From: Leifsonia sp. 71-9
Lineage (GTDB): Bacteria > Actinomycetota > Actinomycetes > Actinomycetales > Microbacteriaceae
Reading direction: 5' to 3'
Length of the DNA stretch: 47,445 nucleotides
Assembly: GCF_001898805.1 (NCBI RefSeq)
Contig: NZ_MKVJ01000009.1
Location: 1-47,445, forward strand
Shown here: positions 33,530 through 42,448 of the stretch, in pieces
How positions within the stretch are numbered: position 1 is the stretch's first letter
How the letters are laid out: each line of letters starts with the position of its first letter
Notes under the pieces: model-generated
Databases searched by the model: none
What the model saw: only the letters and a program-made list of their open reading frames with translations
Told to the model about the DNA's origin: nothing
Program-made: the position numbers and the translations under genes

Positions 33530-34306
33530 CTAGGTCTGGCAGACAGGGCAGAAGTAGGTGACGCGCTCCTCGAGCTCGGTGCGGCCGAGCTCGGTGCGCC
33601 GGATGCGCGTCCCGCAGCGGCGGCAGGGCTGCCCGCCGCGGCCGTACACCCAGGTGTTGCGGCCGCGGCGCGTGTCGCCCGTCGTCACCCGGCGGGGCCG
33701 GTCGCGGTTGGCGACGATCAGCCGGTGGCCGAGGTCGACGGCCGCGGGCACATCCACCTCGCCGACGGGACGGGTGGGCAGCATCCCGCGCAGGAAGCAC
33801 AGCTCGTTCGCGTAGACGTTCCCCAGCCCGGCGAGGTTGCGCTGGTCGAGCAATGCGACCGCGATCGGGGTCTCGGGATGCGCGGTGATGCGCCGCACGG
33901 CCTCCTCCGCATCCCAGTCGGCACCGAGCAGGTCCGGTCCGAGATACCCGACCGTCTCCTCCTCGCGGGACCTCGGCAGCACCTCGAGCACGCCGAGCAG
34001 GAACCCCACCGCCTCCGACTCCTCCGTGCGCAGCACCGCGCGCGCCTGGAACGCGGGATGCCGCCAGCGCTCGCCGGCGCGGTACACCTCCCACGAGCCC
34101 TCCATCTTCAGGTGCGAGTGGATGGTGTGCTCGCCGACGCGCATCAGCAGGTGCTTGCCCCGGCTCACCACTTCGTCCACGCGCTCGCCGGAGAGGTCGA
34201 CCGTCGCGTACGCCGGGACGCGGAAGTCGGTCGCCGTCAGCACCCGCCCGGCCAGGGCCTCCCGCAGCCGCCGCGCCGCCTGGTAGACGGTGTCACCCTC
34301 GGGCAC
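33530..34306 (-). CDS. nei: Fpg/Nei-family DNA glycosylase (endonuclease VIII type)
   Basis: The 258-residue enzyme removes oxidised bases and nicks the DNA. It starts MPEGDTV, with the catalytic Pro2 and Glu3 exposed after Met removal. SRGKHLLMR holds the conserved lysine, the H2TH motif is near LDQRNLAGLGNVYANELCFL, and the C-terminal zinc finger has CRRCG...CPVC. MPEGDTV rather than MPELPEV favours the Nei2 subgroup over Fpg. It lies 111 nt downstream of lhr on the same strand, a neighbourhood common in Actinobacteria and suggesting a shared DNA-repair role. Confidence 0.93.
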   Translation of the reverse strand: MPEGDTVYQAARRLREALAGRVLTATDFRVPAYATVDLSGERVDEVVSRGKHLLMRVGEHTIHSHLKMEGSWEVYRAGERWRHPAFQARAVLRTEESEAVGFLLGVLEVLPRSREEETVGYLGPDLLGADWDAEEAVRRITAHPETPIAVALLDQRNLAGLGNVYANELCFLRGMLPTRPVGEVDVPAAVDLGHRLIVANRDRPRRVTTGDTRRGRNTWVYGRGGQPCRRCGTRIRRTELGRTELEERVTYFCPVCQT

Positions 34307-34417
34307 GCGGCCTCCTCGCTCCGGGGGCGACGGGCGCGGCGGTCGCGGGCTCAGCGGTCCCGGGCACAGCCATCACGGGCGCAGCCATCCCGAACGCAGC
34401 CGTCCCGAACACACCCC

Positions 34418-37400
34418 TCACGAGCGCAGCCGCAGCCCGCGCGGGATCGGCAGGAAGCCGGCCTCGGCCAGGGCGTCACCGGTGGGCGTGCCCAGGACGA
34501 AGCCGCCGTTCACGGTCTCGACCGCGAGCTTGTCGACGCGCCGGCTCGTGACGAGCGCGGCGAGGGCCCGGGAGGCGGCGGCGAGAGTCGCGGTCGCCTC
34601 CGCATCCTCCGGGTCGGCGAAGGAGAGCAGGCTCTTGCCGCCGCGCTCGACGTACAGGGCCAGCTCGCCGTCGACGAGCACGACGAGCGCCCCCGCCTTG
34701 CGGCCGGGGCGGTGCCCGGTTCCGGCCTCGCCCGGCACCGCCGGCCACGGGAGCGCAGCGCCGTACGGGTTGGCAGGATCGGTCGCCGCCAGCGCGATCG
34801 CGGCGTGCTCCCGCTCCTGCAGGGGGTCACGGGTGAAGCCGCGCAGCCGGTCCACCGTGGCGCCGGTCGCGAACTGCGCGGCGCCCAGGGTCTCCACGAA
34901 GTATCCGCGCCGGGCGCGCCCGGTCTCCTCGAAGCCGCTGAGCACCTTGTAGGCGAGGGCGAAACCTCCCGGCGTCCCCTCGTTCATGACCGAGCCGCGG
35001 GTCACCACCCCGTAGCGGTCGAGCAGCGTCTCGGCCTGCCCGTGCGCGCGCACTGTGGAGTCGAGGTCGCGCTCGGGCAGCAGCGACCAGCGCCCGGCGA
35101 CGGTGGGCGGCCCCATCCGCGTCACCATCGCCGACCGGACCGCCGCGCGCCCGCGGTACATGCGGGCGCGGGTCGGCTGCCGTGGACGCTTGTGCGCACC
35201 GGAGCCGCCGCCCGTGAGCGTGCGGAGCGGGGCGAGCGTGTCGTTCGTGACGAGGCCCGCCCACACCAGATCCCAGAGGGCGGTCACCAGCGCGGTGTCG
35301 TCGACGGGCTCGCCGGCGGCGACCCCCATCGCGTCCGACAGCTGGCGGAAGAAGAAGCCGCCGCCGCGCGCCAGCGCGTCCAGCACACCGCGCTGCAGCT
35401 CGTCGGTCTCGTGGTCGCCCGGAGGCGCCAGGGTGAGCGGGGCGCTGTCGGCGAGGTGGAGGCTCGTCCAGCCGTCCGAGCCGGGCAGCGAGCCGTCGCC
35501 CGCCCAGATGACCTCGCCGGTCGCGGTGAGCTCATCCAGCATGGTCGGGCTGTAGTCCGCGACGCGGCTCGGCAGGATCAGCGACTCCCACGCCGACGCT
35601 GGGATGCGCGCCCCGGCGAGCTGCTCGATCACCGAGGCCACCGCATCCACGCCGCGCAACGTCGACCCGACGTGCTGCCAGTCGGGCAGGAACCGCGCGA
35701 ACGTGGCGGTGTCGACCGGCTCGACCTCGTGGCGCAGCGCGGCGAGCGACATCCGCCGCAGCCGCCGGAGCACCTCCGCGTCGCTCCACTCGCTGCCGTG
35801 CGCGTGCGGCCGGAACTCGCCCTCGACCACGCGGCCGTCGTGCGCCAGCCGGCGCAGCGCGTCGTGCACGATGGCGGTGCCGAGGCCGAACCGAGACGCG
35901 ACGTCCGACGTCTCGAACGGCCCGTGGGTGCGCGCGAAGCGGCTGACGAGGTCGCCCAGCGGGTCGTCGACGGGCTCGATGAAGGCGACGGGCACGCCGA
36001 TCGGCAGGGGGACGCCCAGCGCATCCCGCAACCGGCTGGCGTCCTCGATGGCGGAGTAGCGCTCGACGCCGGCGATCGTCACGGCGAGGGCGCGCTTCGT
36101 GTCGACCAGCGCGGCCAGATGCGCGGACGCCTCGGCGAGGCTCTCGCTCTCGGAACGCGCCGCGACCTCCTCGGCGTTCAGCGGTCCGAGCAGGCGCAGC
36201 AGGTCGGCGACGCCCTCCACTCCCCGCACGCGGCGCTCGGGGTCGAGGCGCTGCAGCTGCAGCTCGACCCGGTCGATCACCGCGGGGTCGAGCAGCTCCC
36301 GCAGCTCGGCGCGGCCCAGCAGTTCGGCCAGCAGCCCGGTGTCGAGCGAGAGCGCGGCGGCGCGGCGCTCGGCGAGCGGGCTGTCGCCCTCGTACATGAA
36401 CGCCGCGACGTAGCCGAAGAGCAGCGACCGCGCGAACGGCGAGGCGATCTCGGTCGCGGCCTCCACGATCCGGATGCTCCGCTGCTCGATCTGCTTGGCG
36501 ATCTCGTCCAGCGCGGGGAGGTCGTACACATCCTGCAGGCACTCGCGGATGGTCTCGAGGATGATCGGGAAGCTCGGGTACTTGCGCGCCACATCCAGCA
36601 GCTGCGACGCCTTCTGCCGCTGCTGCCAGAGCGGCGACCGCTTGCCCGGGTTGTACTTGGGCAGCAGCAGGGCGCGGGCCGCGCACTCGCGGAAGCGGGA
36701 GGCGAACAGCGCGGAGCCGCCCACCTCGTTGGTCACCAGCTCGTCGAGCTCCTGCGGGTCGAAGACGAACAGCTCGCCGCCCGGAGGCTGGGATTCCGTG
36801 TCGGGAATACGCACGATGATGCCGTCGTCCGCGGCCATCGCGCCCGCGTCGATCCCGTAGCGCTCCCGCACGCGCGCCTGCACTGCCAGCGCCCACGGCG
36901 AGTGGATCTGCATGCCGTACGGGGAATGCAGGATGACGCGCCAGTCGCCGAGCTCGTCGCGGAACCGCTCGACGACCAGCGTGCGGTCGGTCGGCACATA
37001 ACCCGTCGCCGTCTTCTGCTCGGCGAGGAACGACAGGAGGTTGTTCGTCGCCCACGCGTCGAGCCCCGCCTCCACGCAGCGCAATTCGGCGTCGGCGGGG
37101 GAGGCCGTGCTCAGCTCGCGCTGGAAGGCGCCGACCGCGCGCCCCAGCTCCACCGGGCGGCCGAGTCCGTCGCCCTTCCAGAACGGCAGGCGCCCCGGCT
37201 CGCCGAATGCGGGGGTCACCAGCACGCGGTCGTGGGTGATCTCCTGGATGCGCCAGCTGGTCGAGCCGAGCGCGAACACGTCGCCGACACGTGACTCGTA
37301 GACCATCTCCTCGTCGAGCTCGCCGACGCGGCTGGCCTTCTCGCCCACCATGTAGACGCCGAAGAGGCCACGGTCCGGGATGGTGCCGCCGCTCGTCACC

Positions 37401-39019
37401 GCGAGTCGCTGCGCGCCCGGGCGCCCGGTGATCGCGCCGGTGTCGCGGTCCCAGACCACGCGCGGCCGCAGTTCGGCGAACTCGTCGGACGGATAGCGCC
37501 CGGCCAGCAGGTCGAGCGTCGCGTCGTAGGCGCTGCGGGGGAGCGTCGCGAACGGTGCGCTGCGGCGCACCATGTCGAACCAGTCGTCCGCGTCGATCGG
37601 CTCGAGCGCGCAGGCCGCGACGGTCTGCTGGGCCAGGATGTCGAGCGGGTTCGCCGGAACCCGGAGCGTCTCGATCAGCCCCGCGGTCATCCGCTCGGTG
37701 GCGACGGCCGAGTGGATCAGGTCGGCGCGATGCTTCGGGAAGACGACGCCGCGGCTCACCTCGCCCACCTGGTGGCCGGCGCGGCCGACGCGCTGCAGCC
37801 CGCTCGCGACGGACGGCGGGGCCTCCACCTGGATGACCAGGTCGACCGCGCCCATGTCGATGCCCAGCTCCAGGCTGGAGGTCGCCACGACGCAGCGCAG
37901 GCGCCCGGTCTTGAGGTCGTCCTCGATGAGCGCGCGCTGCTCCTTGCTGACCGAGCCGTGGTGCGCGCGCGCGAGCACGAGGGCGTCGGCGTCGTCCGCG
38001 ACGGCCTGCGCGCCGCGCGTCTGCCCGGAACCGCCCATCAGCTCGGCCGGCGGGCGCCGTTGCGCTCCCGCGTCGAGCTCGCCGCCCAGCACGCGCTCCT
38101 CGTAGATCTCGTTGAGGCGCGCCGTCAGCCGCTCGGCCAGCCGTCGCGAGTTCGTGAACACGATCGAGGAGCGGTGCTCGACGACCCGGTCCACGATCGC
38201 CTCCTCCACGTGCGGCCAGATCGACCCGGCCTGCGGCGGCGAACCGTCGTCGTTGCCACTGGCGAAGGTGGAGGTGCCGAGCTCGCTCATGTCCTCGACC
38301 GGCACGACCACGCGCAGGTCGAACCGCTTGCCCGACGGCGGCGCCACGACCTCCACCGGTCCGCGCCCGCCGAGGAAGCGCGCGACCTCCTCGGGCGGCC
38401 GCACCGTCGCGGAGAGCCCGATCCGCTGCGCCGGCTTCGGCAGCAGCGCATCGAGGCGCTCCAGGGACAGCGCGAGGTGCGCCCCGCGCTTGGTCGACGC
38501 GACGGCGTGCACCTCGTCGACGATCACCGTCTCGACCGACGTCAGCGTCTCGCGCGCCTGCGAGGTCAGCATGAGGAACAGCGACTCGGGCGTCGTGATC
38601 AGGATGTCCGGCGGGTTCGTCACGAGCGCACGTCGGTCGGACGACGGAGTGTCGCCCGAGCGCACACCGACCGTCACATGCGGCGGCTCCGCCCCGAGCC
38701 GCTTCGCCGTCTGCGTCACGCCCACGAGCGGCGCGCGCAGGTTGCGCTCCACGTCGACACCCAGCGCCTTCAGCGGCGAGATGTAGAGGACCCGCGTGCC
38801 CTTCGGGGCGTCGGGAGCCCGCTGCTCGCTCGCGAGCCGGTCGATCGCCCAGAGGAACGACGCCAGCGTCTTGCCCGAACCGGTCGGCGCGATGACGAGG
38901 GCGTGCCGGCCGTGCGCGATCGCCTCCCAGGCTCCCTCTTGCGCGGGAGTGGGCGCGGCGAACGCCCCGCGGAACCATTCACGGGTCGCGGGGGAGAACC
39001 GCTCGAGCACGTCGCCCAT
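34418..39019 (-). CDS. lhr: Large ATP-dependent helicase Lhr
   Basis: This 1533-residue superfamily 2 helicase is involved in DNA repair and, in mycobacteria, part of the mitomycin C response. The core has Q-motif-like FAAPTPAQEGAWEAIA, Walker A APTGSGKT (about 44-51), DEVH (about 168-171), LHRVGRAGHQ-like QRVGRAGHQ (motif VI) and a GRLRCVVATSSLELGIDMG helicase-C motif. The long remainder forms winged-helix and Lhr-CTD domains, with length close to E. coli Lhr (1538). ATG 39019 matches the usual MGDVLERFSPATREWF start; ATG 39028 is an alternative, while the frame upstream runs into intergenic repeats. It precedes nei. Confidence 0.95.
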   Translation of the reverse strand: MGDVLERFSPATREWFRGAFAAPTPAQEGAWEAIAHGRHALVIAPTGSGKTLASFLWAIDRLASEQRAPDAPKGTRVLYISPLKALGVDVERNLRAPLVGVTQTAKRLGAEPPHVTVGVRSGDTPSSDRRALVTNPPDILITTPESLFLMLTSQARETLTSVETVIVDEVHAVASTKRGAHLALSLERLDALLPKPAQRIGLSATVRPPEEVARFLGGRGPVEVVAPPSGKRFDLRVVVPVEDMSELGTSTFASGNDDGSPPQAGSIWPHVEEAIVDRVVEHRSSIVFTNSRRLAERLTARLNEIYEERVLGGELDAGAQRRPPAELMGGSGQTRGAQAVADDADALVLARAHHGSVSKEQRALIEDDLKTGRLRCVVATSSLELGIDMGAVDLVIQVEAPPSVASGLQRVGRAGHQVGEVSRGVVFPKHRADLIHSAVATERMTAGLIETLRVPANPLDILAQQTVAACALEPIDADDWFDMVRRSAPFATLPRSAYDATLDLLAGRYPSDEFAELRPRVVWDRDTGAITGRPGAQRLAVTSGGTIPDRGLFGVYMVGEKASRVGELDEEMVYESRVGDVFALGSTSWRIQEITHDRVLVTPAFGEPGRLPFWKGDGLGRPVELGRAVGAFQRELSTASPADAELRCVEAGLDAWATNNLLSFLAEQKTATGYVPTDRTLVVERFRDELGDWRVILHSPYGMQIHSPWALAVQARVRERYGIDAGAMAADDGIIVRIPDTESQPPGGELFVFDPQELDELVTNEVGGSALFASRFRECAARALLLPKYNPGKRSPLWQQRQKASQLLDVARKYPSFPIILETIRECLQDVYDLPALDEIAKQIEQRSIRIVEAATEIASPFARSLLFGYVAAFMYEGDSPLAERRAAALSLDTGLLAELLGRAELRELLDPAVIDRVELQLQRLDPERRVRGVEGVADLLRLLGPLNAEEVAARSESESLAEASAHLAALVDTKRALAVTIAGVERYSAIEDASRLRDALGVPLPIGVPVAFIEPVDDPLGDLVSRFARTHGPFETSDVASRFGLGTAIVHDALRRLAHDGRVVEGEFRPHAHGSEWSDAEVLRRLRRMSLAALRHEVEPVDTATFARFLPDWQHVGSTLRGVDAVASVIEQLAGARIPASAWESLILPSRVADYSPTMLDELTATGEVIWAGDGSLPGSDGWTSLHLADSAPLTLAPPGDHETDELQRGVLDALARGGGFFFRQLSDAMGVAAGEPVDDTALVTALWDLVWAGLVTNDTLAPLRTLTGGGSGAHKRPRQPTRARMYRGRAAVRSAMVTRMGPPTVAGRWSLLPERDLDSTVRAHGQAETLLDRYGVVTRGSVMNEGTPGGFALAYKVLSGFEETGRARRGYFVETLGAAQFATGATVDRLRGFTRDPLQEREHAAIALAATDPANPYGAALPWPAVPGEAGTGHRPGRKAGALVVLVDGELALYVERGGKSLLSFADPEDAEATATLAAASRALAALVTSRRVDKLAVETVNGGFVLGTPTGDALAEAGFLPIPRGLRLRS

Positions 39020-39067
39020 CCCCTCCATCCTGCCCCCGACCCCCGACACCCGGATCCCCTCCGCCAC

Positions 39068-39269
39068 ATTTGTGCCAAATGTCGCCTTTGCCGCGCCGTT
39101 TCCCGCGATTTGTTCCAAATCTCGCCGGCTCTCGTGGGGGTGCGCCGCCTTCCACTACTCGAGCCGAATCTCGTGGGCTCGCGTGGCGCGCACCGCCCCT
39201 CGCGATTTGTGCCAAATGTCGCCTTTGCCGCGCCGTTTCCCGCGATTTGTACCAAATCTCGCCGGCTCT
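39068..39269. repeat. Palindromic intergenic repeats (REP-like), cluster at 39 kb
   Basis: Two 65-bp direct copies (39068-39132 and 39205-39269) differ at one base and start 137 bp apart. Each contains ATTTGTGCCAAAT and a second ATTTGTTCCAAAT or ATTTGTACCAAAT, in inverted arrangement with GTCGCC and TCTCGCC. A third, decayed AATCTCG fragment lies between (near 39167). The CCGCCACATTTG flank is the same as at 11.3 kb. The region between lhr and the esterase gene is otherwise empty. Confidence 0.82.
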
Positions 39270-39335
39270 TGGGGCGCGGGCCGTATCCCGGGTCGCGTCC
39301 CGGATGTCGGGAGGCAGGAAGGGCAGGCGCGAGCG

Positions 39336-39995
39336 TCAGCGGGGCAGCTGCGCGCGGATGAAGGTGGAGATGTCGCCGAGCTCCAGGGGGGAGATGCCGT
39401 GGCCGAGGCCCTCGTAGATGCGGGCGTCGAGCGCCGAGTGGCCGGGCAGCCACGCGGCCGTGCGGTCGATGGAGGCGGCGGGGATGGTGTCGTCCATCGT
39501 CCCGCGCCCCCAGAACACGGGGACGGGGTCGCGCGTGAGTGCGGCGTCGCCCTCCTGCGCGCCCTGCACGACGAAGCCCGAGAGCTGCACGGCGTAGTCG
39601 AAGCGCTCCGGGGCGAGCCGCAGCAGCTGCAGCGCCATCGCGCCGCCCTGCGAGAAGCCGAGCAGGCCGGTCGGGGCGGCCGGCTGCTCGTCGAGCCACG
39701 CGAGCACGGCGCGGGCGGCGGCGTCGGCGTTGCCGGCGAGAGGATCGCTCGGCACGTTCGTGAAGCGGGAGAACCAGGCGAAGCCGGGGCCTTCGGGGAT
39801 GGGGGCGCGCAGCGACGCGATCACCGGCTCCAGCGGCAGGTAGGCGGCGATCCCGAAGAGGTCCGCCTCGTCCGACGCGTAGCCGTGGAGGAGCACCAGG
39901 AGGGGCCGGCCCTCCCGGTCCTTCTCACCGGCGGACCAGAGCACGGCATCGCGGTCGATGTGGAGGTCGGGTGTGGGGATCGGCACACCGACCAT
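39336..39995 (-). CDS. Phospholipase/carboxylesterase-family alpha/beta hydrolase
   Basis: The 219-residue serine hydrolase has the nucleophile elbow GFSQGGA (about 112-118), LLVLLHGYASDEADL as the oxyanion-hole region, VPVFWGRGTMDDTIP with the catalytic Asp, and GLGHGIS with the His. This is the PF02230-type, YpfH-like carboxylesterase group; cytoplasmic, with a broad ester or thioester specificity. ATG 39995 has AGGGGG 5 nt upstream. It is divergent from the NUDIX-like gene. No substrate can be assigned. Confidence 0.9.
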   Translation of the reverse strand: MVGVPIPTPDLHIDRDAVLWSAGEKDREGRPLLVLLHGYASDEADLFGIAAYLPLEPVIASLRAPIPEGPGFAWFSRFTNVPSDPLAGNADAAARAVLAWLDEQPAAPTGLLGFSQGGAMALQLLRLAPERFDYAVQLSGFVVQGAQEGDAALTRDPVPVFWGRGTMDDTIPAASIDRTAAWLPGHSALDARIYEGLGHGISPLELGDISTFIRAQLPR

Positions 39996-40101
39996 TCTGT
40001 CCCCCTGCCGAATCGCTTCACAGCCCCCGATCGCGTGCCGCTTGTCCACAGATCCTCGGGTCCGGGAGGCCGTGCGGGCGTGCGTTCCGTACTATCGACC
40101 C

Positions 40102-40686
40102 ATGAGCGTGCGCACCCCGGATCCCGATCCGACCCCCGATCCGCTGCCGGGCAACGGCGGCCAGCCCGGCCCGGCCTGGCTGAGCGACATCGAGCTGGAG
40201 CAGATCCGGCGCCGGCTTCCGCTGCTCTACGTCGAGGCGGTGCCGGTGCGCGTCGACGGGCTCGGCCAAGTGACGCAGGTCGGCATCCTGCTGCGCGCCA
40301 ACGCGATGGGGGAGATGACGCGCACGCTCGTCTCGGGGCGCGTCATGTACGGGGAGACCCTGCGGGAGGCGCTGTTCCGGCACCTCGAGAAGGACCTCGG
40401 CCCGATGGCGTTCCCCCTGCTGCCGGCGAGCCCCGTGCCGTTCCAGGTGGCGGAGTACTTCCCGATGCCGGGGGTCACCGCCTACACCGACGAGCGTCAG
40501 CACGCCGTGTCGCTGGCCTATGTCGTCCCCGTCACCGGCACCTGCGAGCCGCGTCAGGATGCGCTCGAGCTCACCTGGATGACGCCGGAGGAGGCCGTGT
40601 CGCCGACGGTCGCCGAAGAGATGGAGGGCGGCCGGGGCGCCCTGGTCAAGACCGCCATGGCGTCGGTGGGGTGCGTCGCGCCGTAG
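40102..40686 (+). CDS. NUDIX-like family protein (DUF4916)
   Basis: This 194-residue protein has a proline-rich N-terminus and then a NUDIX-like fold: WLSDIELEQIRRRLPLLYVEAVPVRVDGLG, RTLVSGRVMYGETLREALFRHLEKDLGP in the Nudix-box position, and LSLAYVVPVTG-type strands. The box lacks the full GX5EX7REUXEEXGU pattern (a Glu is replaced at one point), so catalysis is uncertain. DUF4916 proteins are typical of Actinobacteria. TACTAT (40090-40095) sits six bases before the ATG, suggesting a leaderless transcript. Confidence 0.82.
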   Translation: MSVRTPDPDPTPDPLPGNGGQPGPAWLSDIELEQIRRRLPLLYVEAVPVRVDGLGQVTQVGILLRANAMGEMTRTLVSGRVMYGETLREALFRHLEKDLGPMAFPLLPASPVPFQVAEYFPMPGVTAYTDERQHAVSLAYVVPVTGTCEPRQDALELTWMTPEEAVSPTVAEEMEGGRGALVKTAMASVGCVAP

Positions 40687-40694
40687 CCTCCGCG

Positions 40695-40720
40695 CGCGGA
40701 CGTCCGTTCAGGCGTCCGCG
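40695..40720. terminator. Bidirectional hairpin over a TetR stop codon
   Basis: CGCGGACG and its complement CGTCCGCG flank a 10-nt loop that contains the TGA of the TetR gene (40710-40708). It separates the convergent NUDIX-like and TetR genes, resembling the 6548-6577 arrangement. Confidence 0.65.
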
Positions 40721-41367
40721 TCCATGCCCGCCAGCAGCGCGGTGAGCACCCGGGTGAGCCGTGGGCCGACCTCGACGATCGCGTGGCGGAGCCGCGGGTC
40801 GCTGCGGTAGACGGCCTCCAGCTCCGGCCCGGGCGTCGCCATCTGCCACTGGGCGCCGGCCATGCTCGTCGCGGTGGCGATCACGTCGATCGCCTGCAGT
40901 TCGGTGAGTCCCGGCCGCAGGCGCCGCAGTTCGCCGGCGATGGCCTCCACGTGCACGTGCACGTCGAGCTTGAAGTCGCGTACCGTCTCGACCGACACGT
41001 TCCGTTCGAGGTTGAGCGGGGTGTGGGCCAGGAGGTCGCAGAACAGCGGGCGAGCCACGAGCGTGTCGCTGAGCGCCGACGCGAGACGCAGCGGCGACGC
41101 GGTGCGCCACGACGACAGCAGCGGCAGGAGCCAGCCCGCCCACGACCGCCACTCCTCCGCGGTGAGGCGCAGGAAGATCTGCTCCCGGGTCTCGAAGTAC
41201 CGCAGCAGCCCGGACTTGTGCATGCCGACGGCGTCGGCGATGTCGGTGAGGGTGACCTCCCGGGTGCCGCGGCGTTCCGCCTCCGCGCGCGCGGCGGCCA
41301 GGATCGCCTCCTCGCGCGCCAGCTTGGCATCGGCGGAGCGCGCTCGCTCGAACGGTGCCGTCGTCAT
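40708..41367 (-). CDS. TetR-family transcriptional regulator
   Basis: The 219-residue regulator has the helix-turn-helix REEAILAAARAEAERRG...VTLTDIADAVGMHKSGLLRYFETREQIFLRLT, and an all-helical C-terminal ligand domain of the tetracyclin-repressor-like group. It is divergent from an SDR gene, and a perfect palindrome (CGCAAC-GAG-GTTGCG) lies between the two, overlapping the SDR gene's putative -35. Repression of the SDR gene, and perhaps of itself, is the simplest reading; the inducer is unknown. Confidence 0.9.
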   Translation of the reverse strand: MTTAPFERARSADAKLAREEAILAAARAEAERRGTREVTLTDIADAVGMHKSGLLRYFETREQIFLRLTAEEWRSWAGWLLPLLSSWRTASPLRLASALSDTLVARPLFCDLLAHTPLNLERNVSVETVRDFKLDVHVHVEAIAGELRRLRPGLTELQAIDVIATATSMAGAQWQMATPGPELEAVYRSDPRLRHAIVEVGPRLTRVLTALLAGMDADA

Positions 41368-41380
41368 GGTGCCATCCTAG

Positions 41381-41395
41381 CGCAACGAGGTTGCG
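41381..41395. promoter_or_regulatory. TetR operator between TetR and SDR genes
   Basis: CGCAAC and its complement GTTGCG flank GAG in a perfect inverted repeat. TTGCGT (41391-41396) within it is followed by 17 nt and TGTACT (41414-41419), a plausible promoter for the SDR gene starting seven bases later. Confidence 0.6.
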
Positions 41396-41426
41396 TTATT
41401 AACGAAACAGTGTTGTACTAACTCGC

Positions 41427-42320
41427 ATGACTGAGTTCACCTGGTTCATCACCGGTTCGTCGCGTGGCTTCGGCCGCGCCCTCGCCGAGGCCGCCCTGCG
41501 CCACGGCGACCGCGTCGCCGCCACGGCGCGCACCCCCGAGCAGCTCGCCGACCTCGTCGCCGAGTACGGCGCGGACCGCGTCGTCGCCCTGCCCCTCGAC
41601 GTCACCGATCCCGCCGCAGCCGCGTCCGCGCTCGCCGCCGCCCGCGACCGCTTCGGCCGCATCGACGTGCTGGTCAATAACGCGGGCTACGCCAATGTCG
41701 CTCCGATCGAGACGGGTTCCCCCGCCGATTTCCGCACCCAGTTCGAGACCAACTTCTGGGGCGTCTACACCGTCTCGACCGCGGCCATCCCGCTGCTCCG
41801 CGAGCAGGGAGGCGGCCTCGTCGTGCAGTTCTCGTCGGTCGGCGGCCGGGTCGGCGGGTCGCCGGGCATCGGCTCCTACCAGGCGGCGAAGTTCGCCGTC
41901 GACGGCTTCAGTCGCGTGCTCGCCGCGGAGACGGCCCCGTTCGGCGTGCGGGTGATGGTCGTCGAGCCCAGCGGGTTCGCGACCGACTGGGCCGGGTCAT
42001 CCATGGGTGTGGACGACATCCCCGCCGACTACGAGCAGACGGTCGGTGCGATGGGCGCGATGCGCGGCACGCGCGTCATGGCCGGCGACCCGGTGCGCGC
42101 GGCCGAGATCCTGGTGCGGGTGGCGCACGCGGACGAGCAGCCATCGCATCTGCTCCTCGGCCGCACGGCGCAGGCCATGGCGATCGACTACTCCGAGCGG
42201 CAGCTGGAGGAGGCGCGGGCCTGGAGCGACGTCAGCATCTCCGCCGACAGCGGCGAGGAGTACCCGGTCCCGCTCCCCGGCGAGGAGTACCCGGTCCCGC
42301 TCGCCGGCGAGGTCCGCTGA
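41427..42320 (+). CDS. Short-chain dehydrogenase/reductase (SDR)
   Basis: The 297-residue oxidoreductase has the Rossmann motif TGSSRGFG (9-16), NNAG (87-90), the catalytic S137, Y152 and K156 pattern (FSSVGG...YQAAK), and a C-terminal extension. The substrate is unknown; the TGSSRGFG wording is common in NADP-linked SDRs of Actinobacteria. The last residues contain GEEYPVPLP followed by GEEYPVPLA, a tandem repeat in the DNA. The ATG at 41427 lies 7 nt after a TGTACT -10, so the message may be leaderless. It is divergent from a TetR gene. Confidence 0.92.
   Translation: MTEFTWFITGSSRGFGRALAEAALRHGDRVAATARTPEQLADLVAEYGADRVVALPLDVTDPAAAASALAAARDRFGRIDVLVNNAGYANVAPIETGSPADFRTQFETNFWGVYTVSTAAIPLLREQGGGLVVQFSSVGGRVGGSPGIGSYQAAKFAVDGFSRVLAAETAPFGVRVMVVEPSGFATDWAGSSMGVDDIPADYEQTVGAMGAMRGTRVMAGDPVRAAEILVRVAHADEQPSHLLLGRTAQAMAIDYSERQLEEARAWSDVSISADSGEEYPVPLPGEEYPVPLAGEVR
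42252..42305 (+). repeat. 27-bp tandem repeat at the SDR gene's 3' end
   Basis: Two 27-bp units (42252-42278 and 42279-42305) differ at one base and a third begins (GGCGAGG). Each encodes GEEYPVPL plus P or A, so copy-number change would keep the frame. A low-complexity GCTGAG/CCCGCTGA run continues past the stop to about 42390. Confidence 0.8.
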
Positions 42321-42412
42321 GCGCCGCTGAGGGGCACGGGGCGCAGCTGAGCGCCGCCGAGCCCGCTGAAGCCCGCTGAGGCCCGCGGAAGCCGCGACCA
42401 CGGAATCAGCTC

Positions 42413-42441
42413 TTGCGCTCCGTGGCTAATGGCATTAGCTT
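42413..42441 (+). promoter_or_regulatory. Leaderless promoter with TetR operator (hydrolase-TetR operon)
   Basis: TTGCGC (42413-42418), a 17-nt spacer and TAGCTT (42436-42441) end seven bases before the ATG at 42449. GCTAATG-G-CATTAGC (42425-42439) is a perfect palindrome over the spacer and -10. The operon's second gene is a TetR protein that could bind here. Confidence 0.6.
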
Positions 42442-42448
42442 TACGGCT

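Noticed and set aside
33497-37294. 1265-codon plus-strand open frame
   Set aside because: It is antisense to nei and lhr, both of which carry canonical motifs.
39020-39118. 33-residue N-terminal extension of Lhr
   Set aside because: It runs through the repeated intergenic sequence; homologues start at MGDVLERF.
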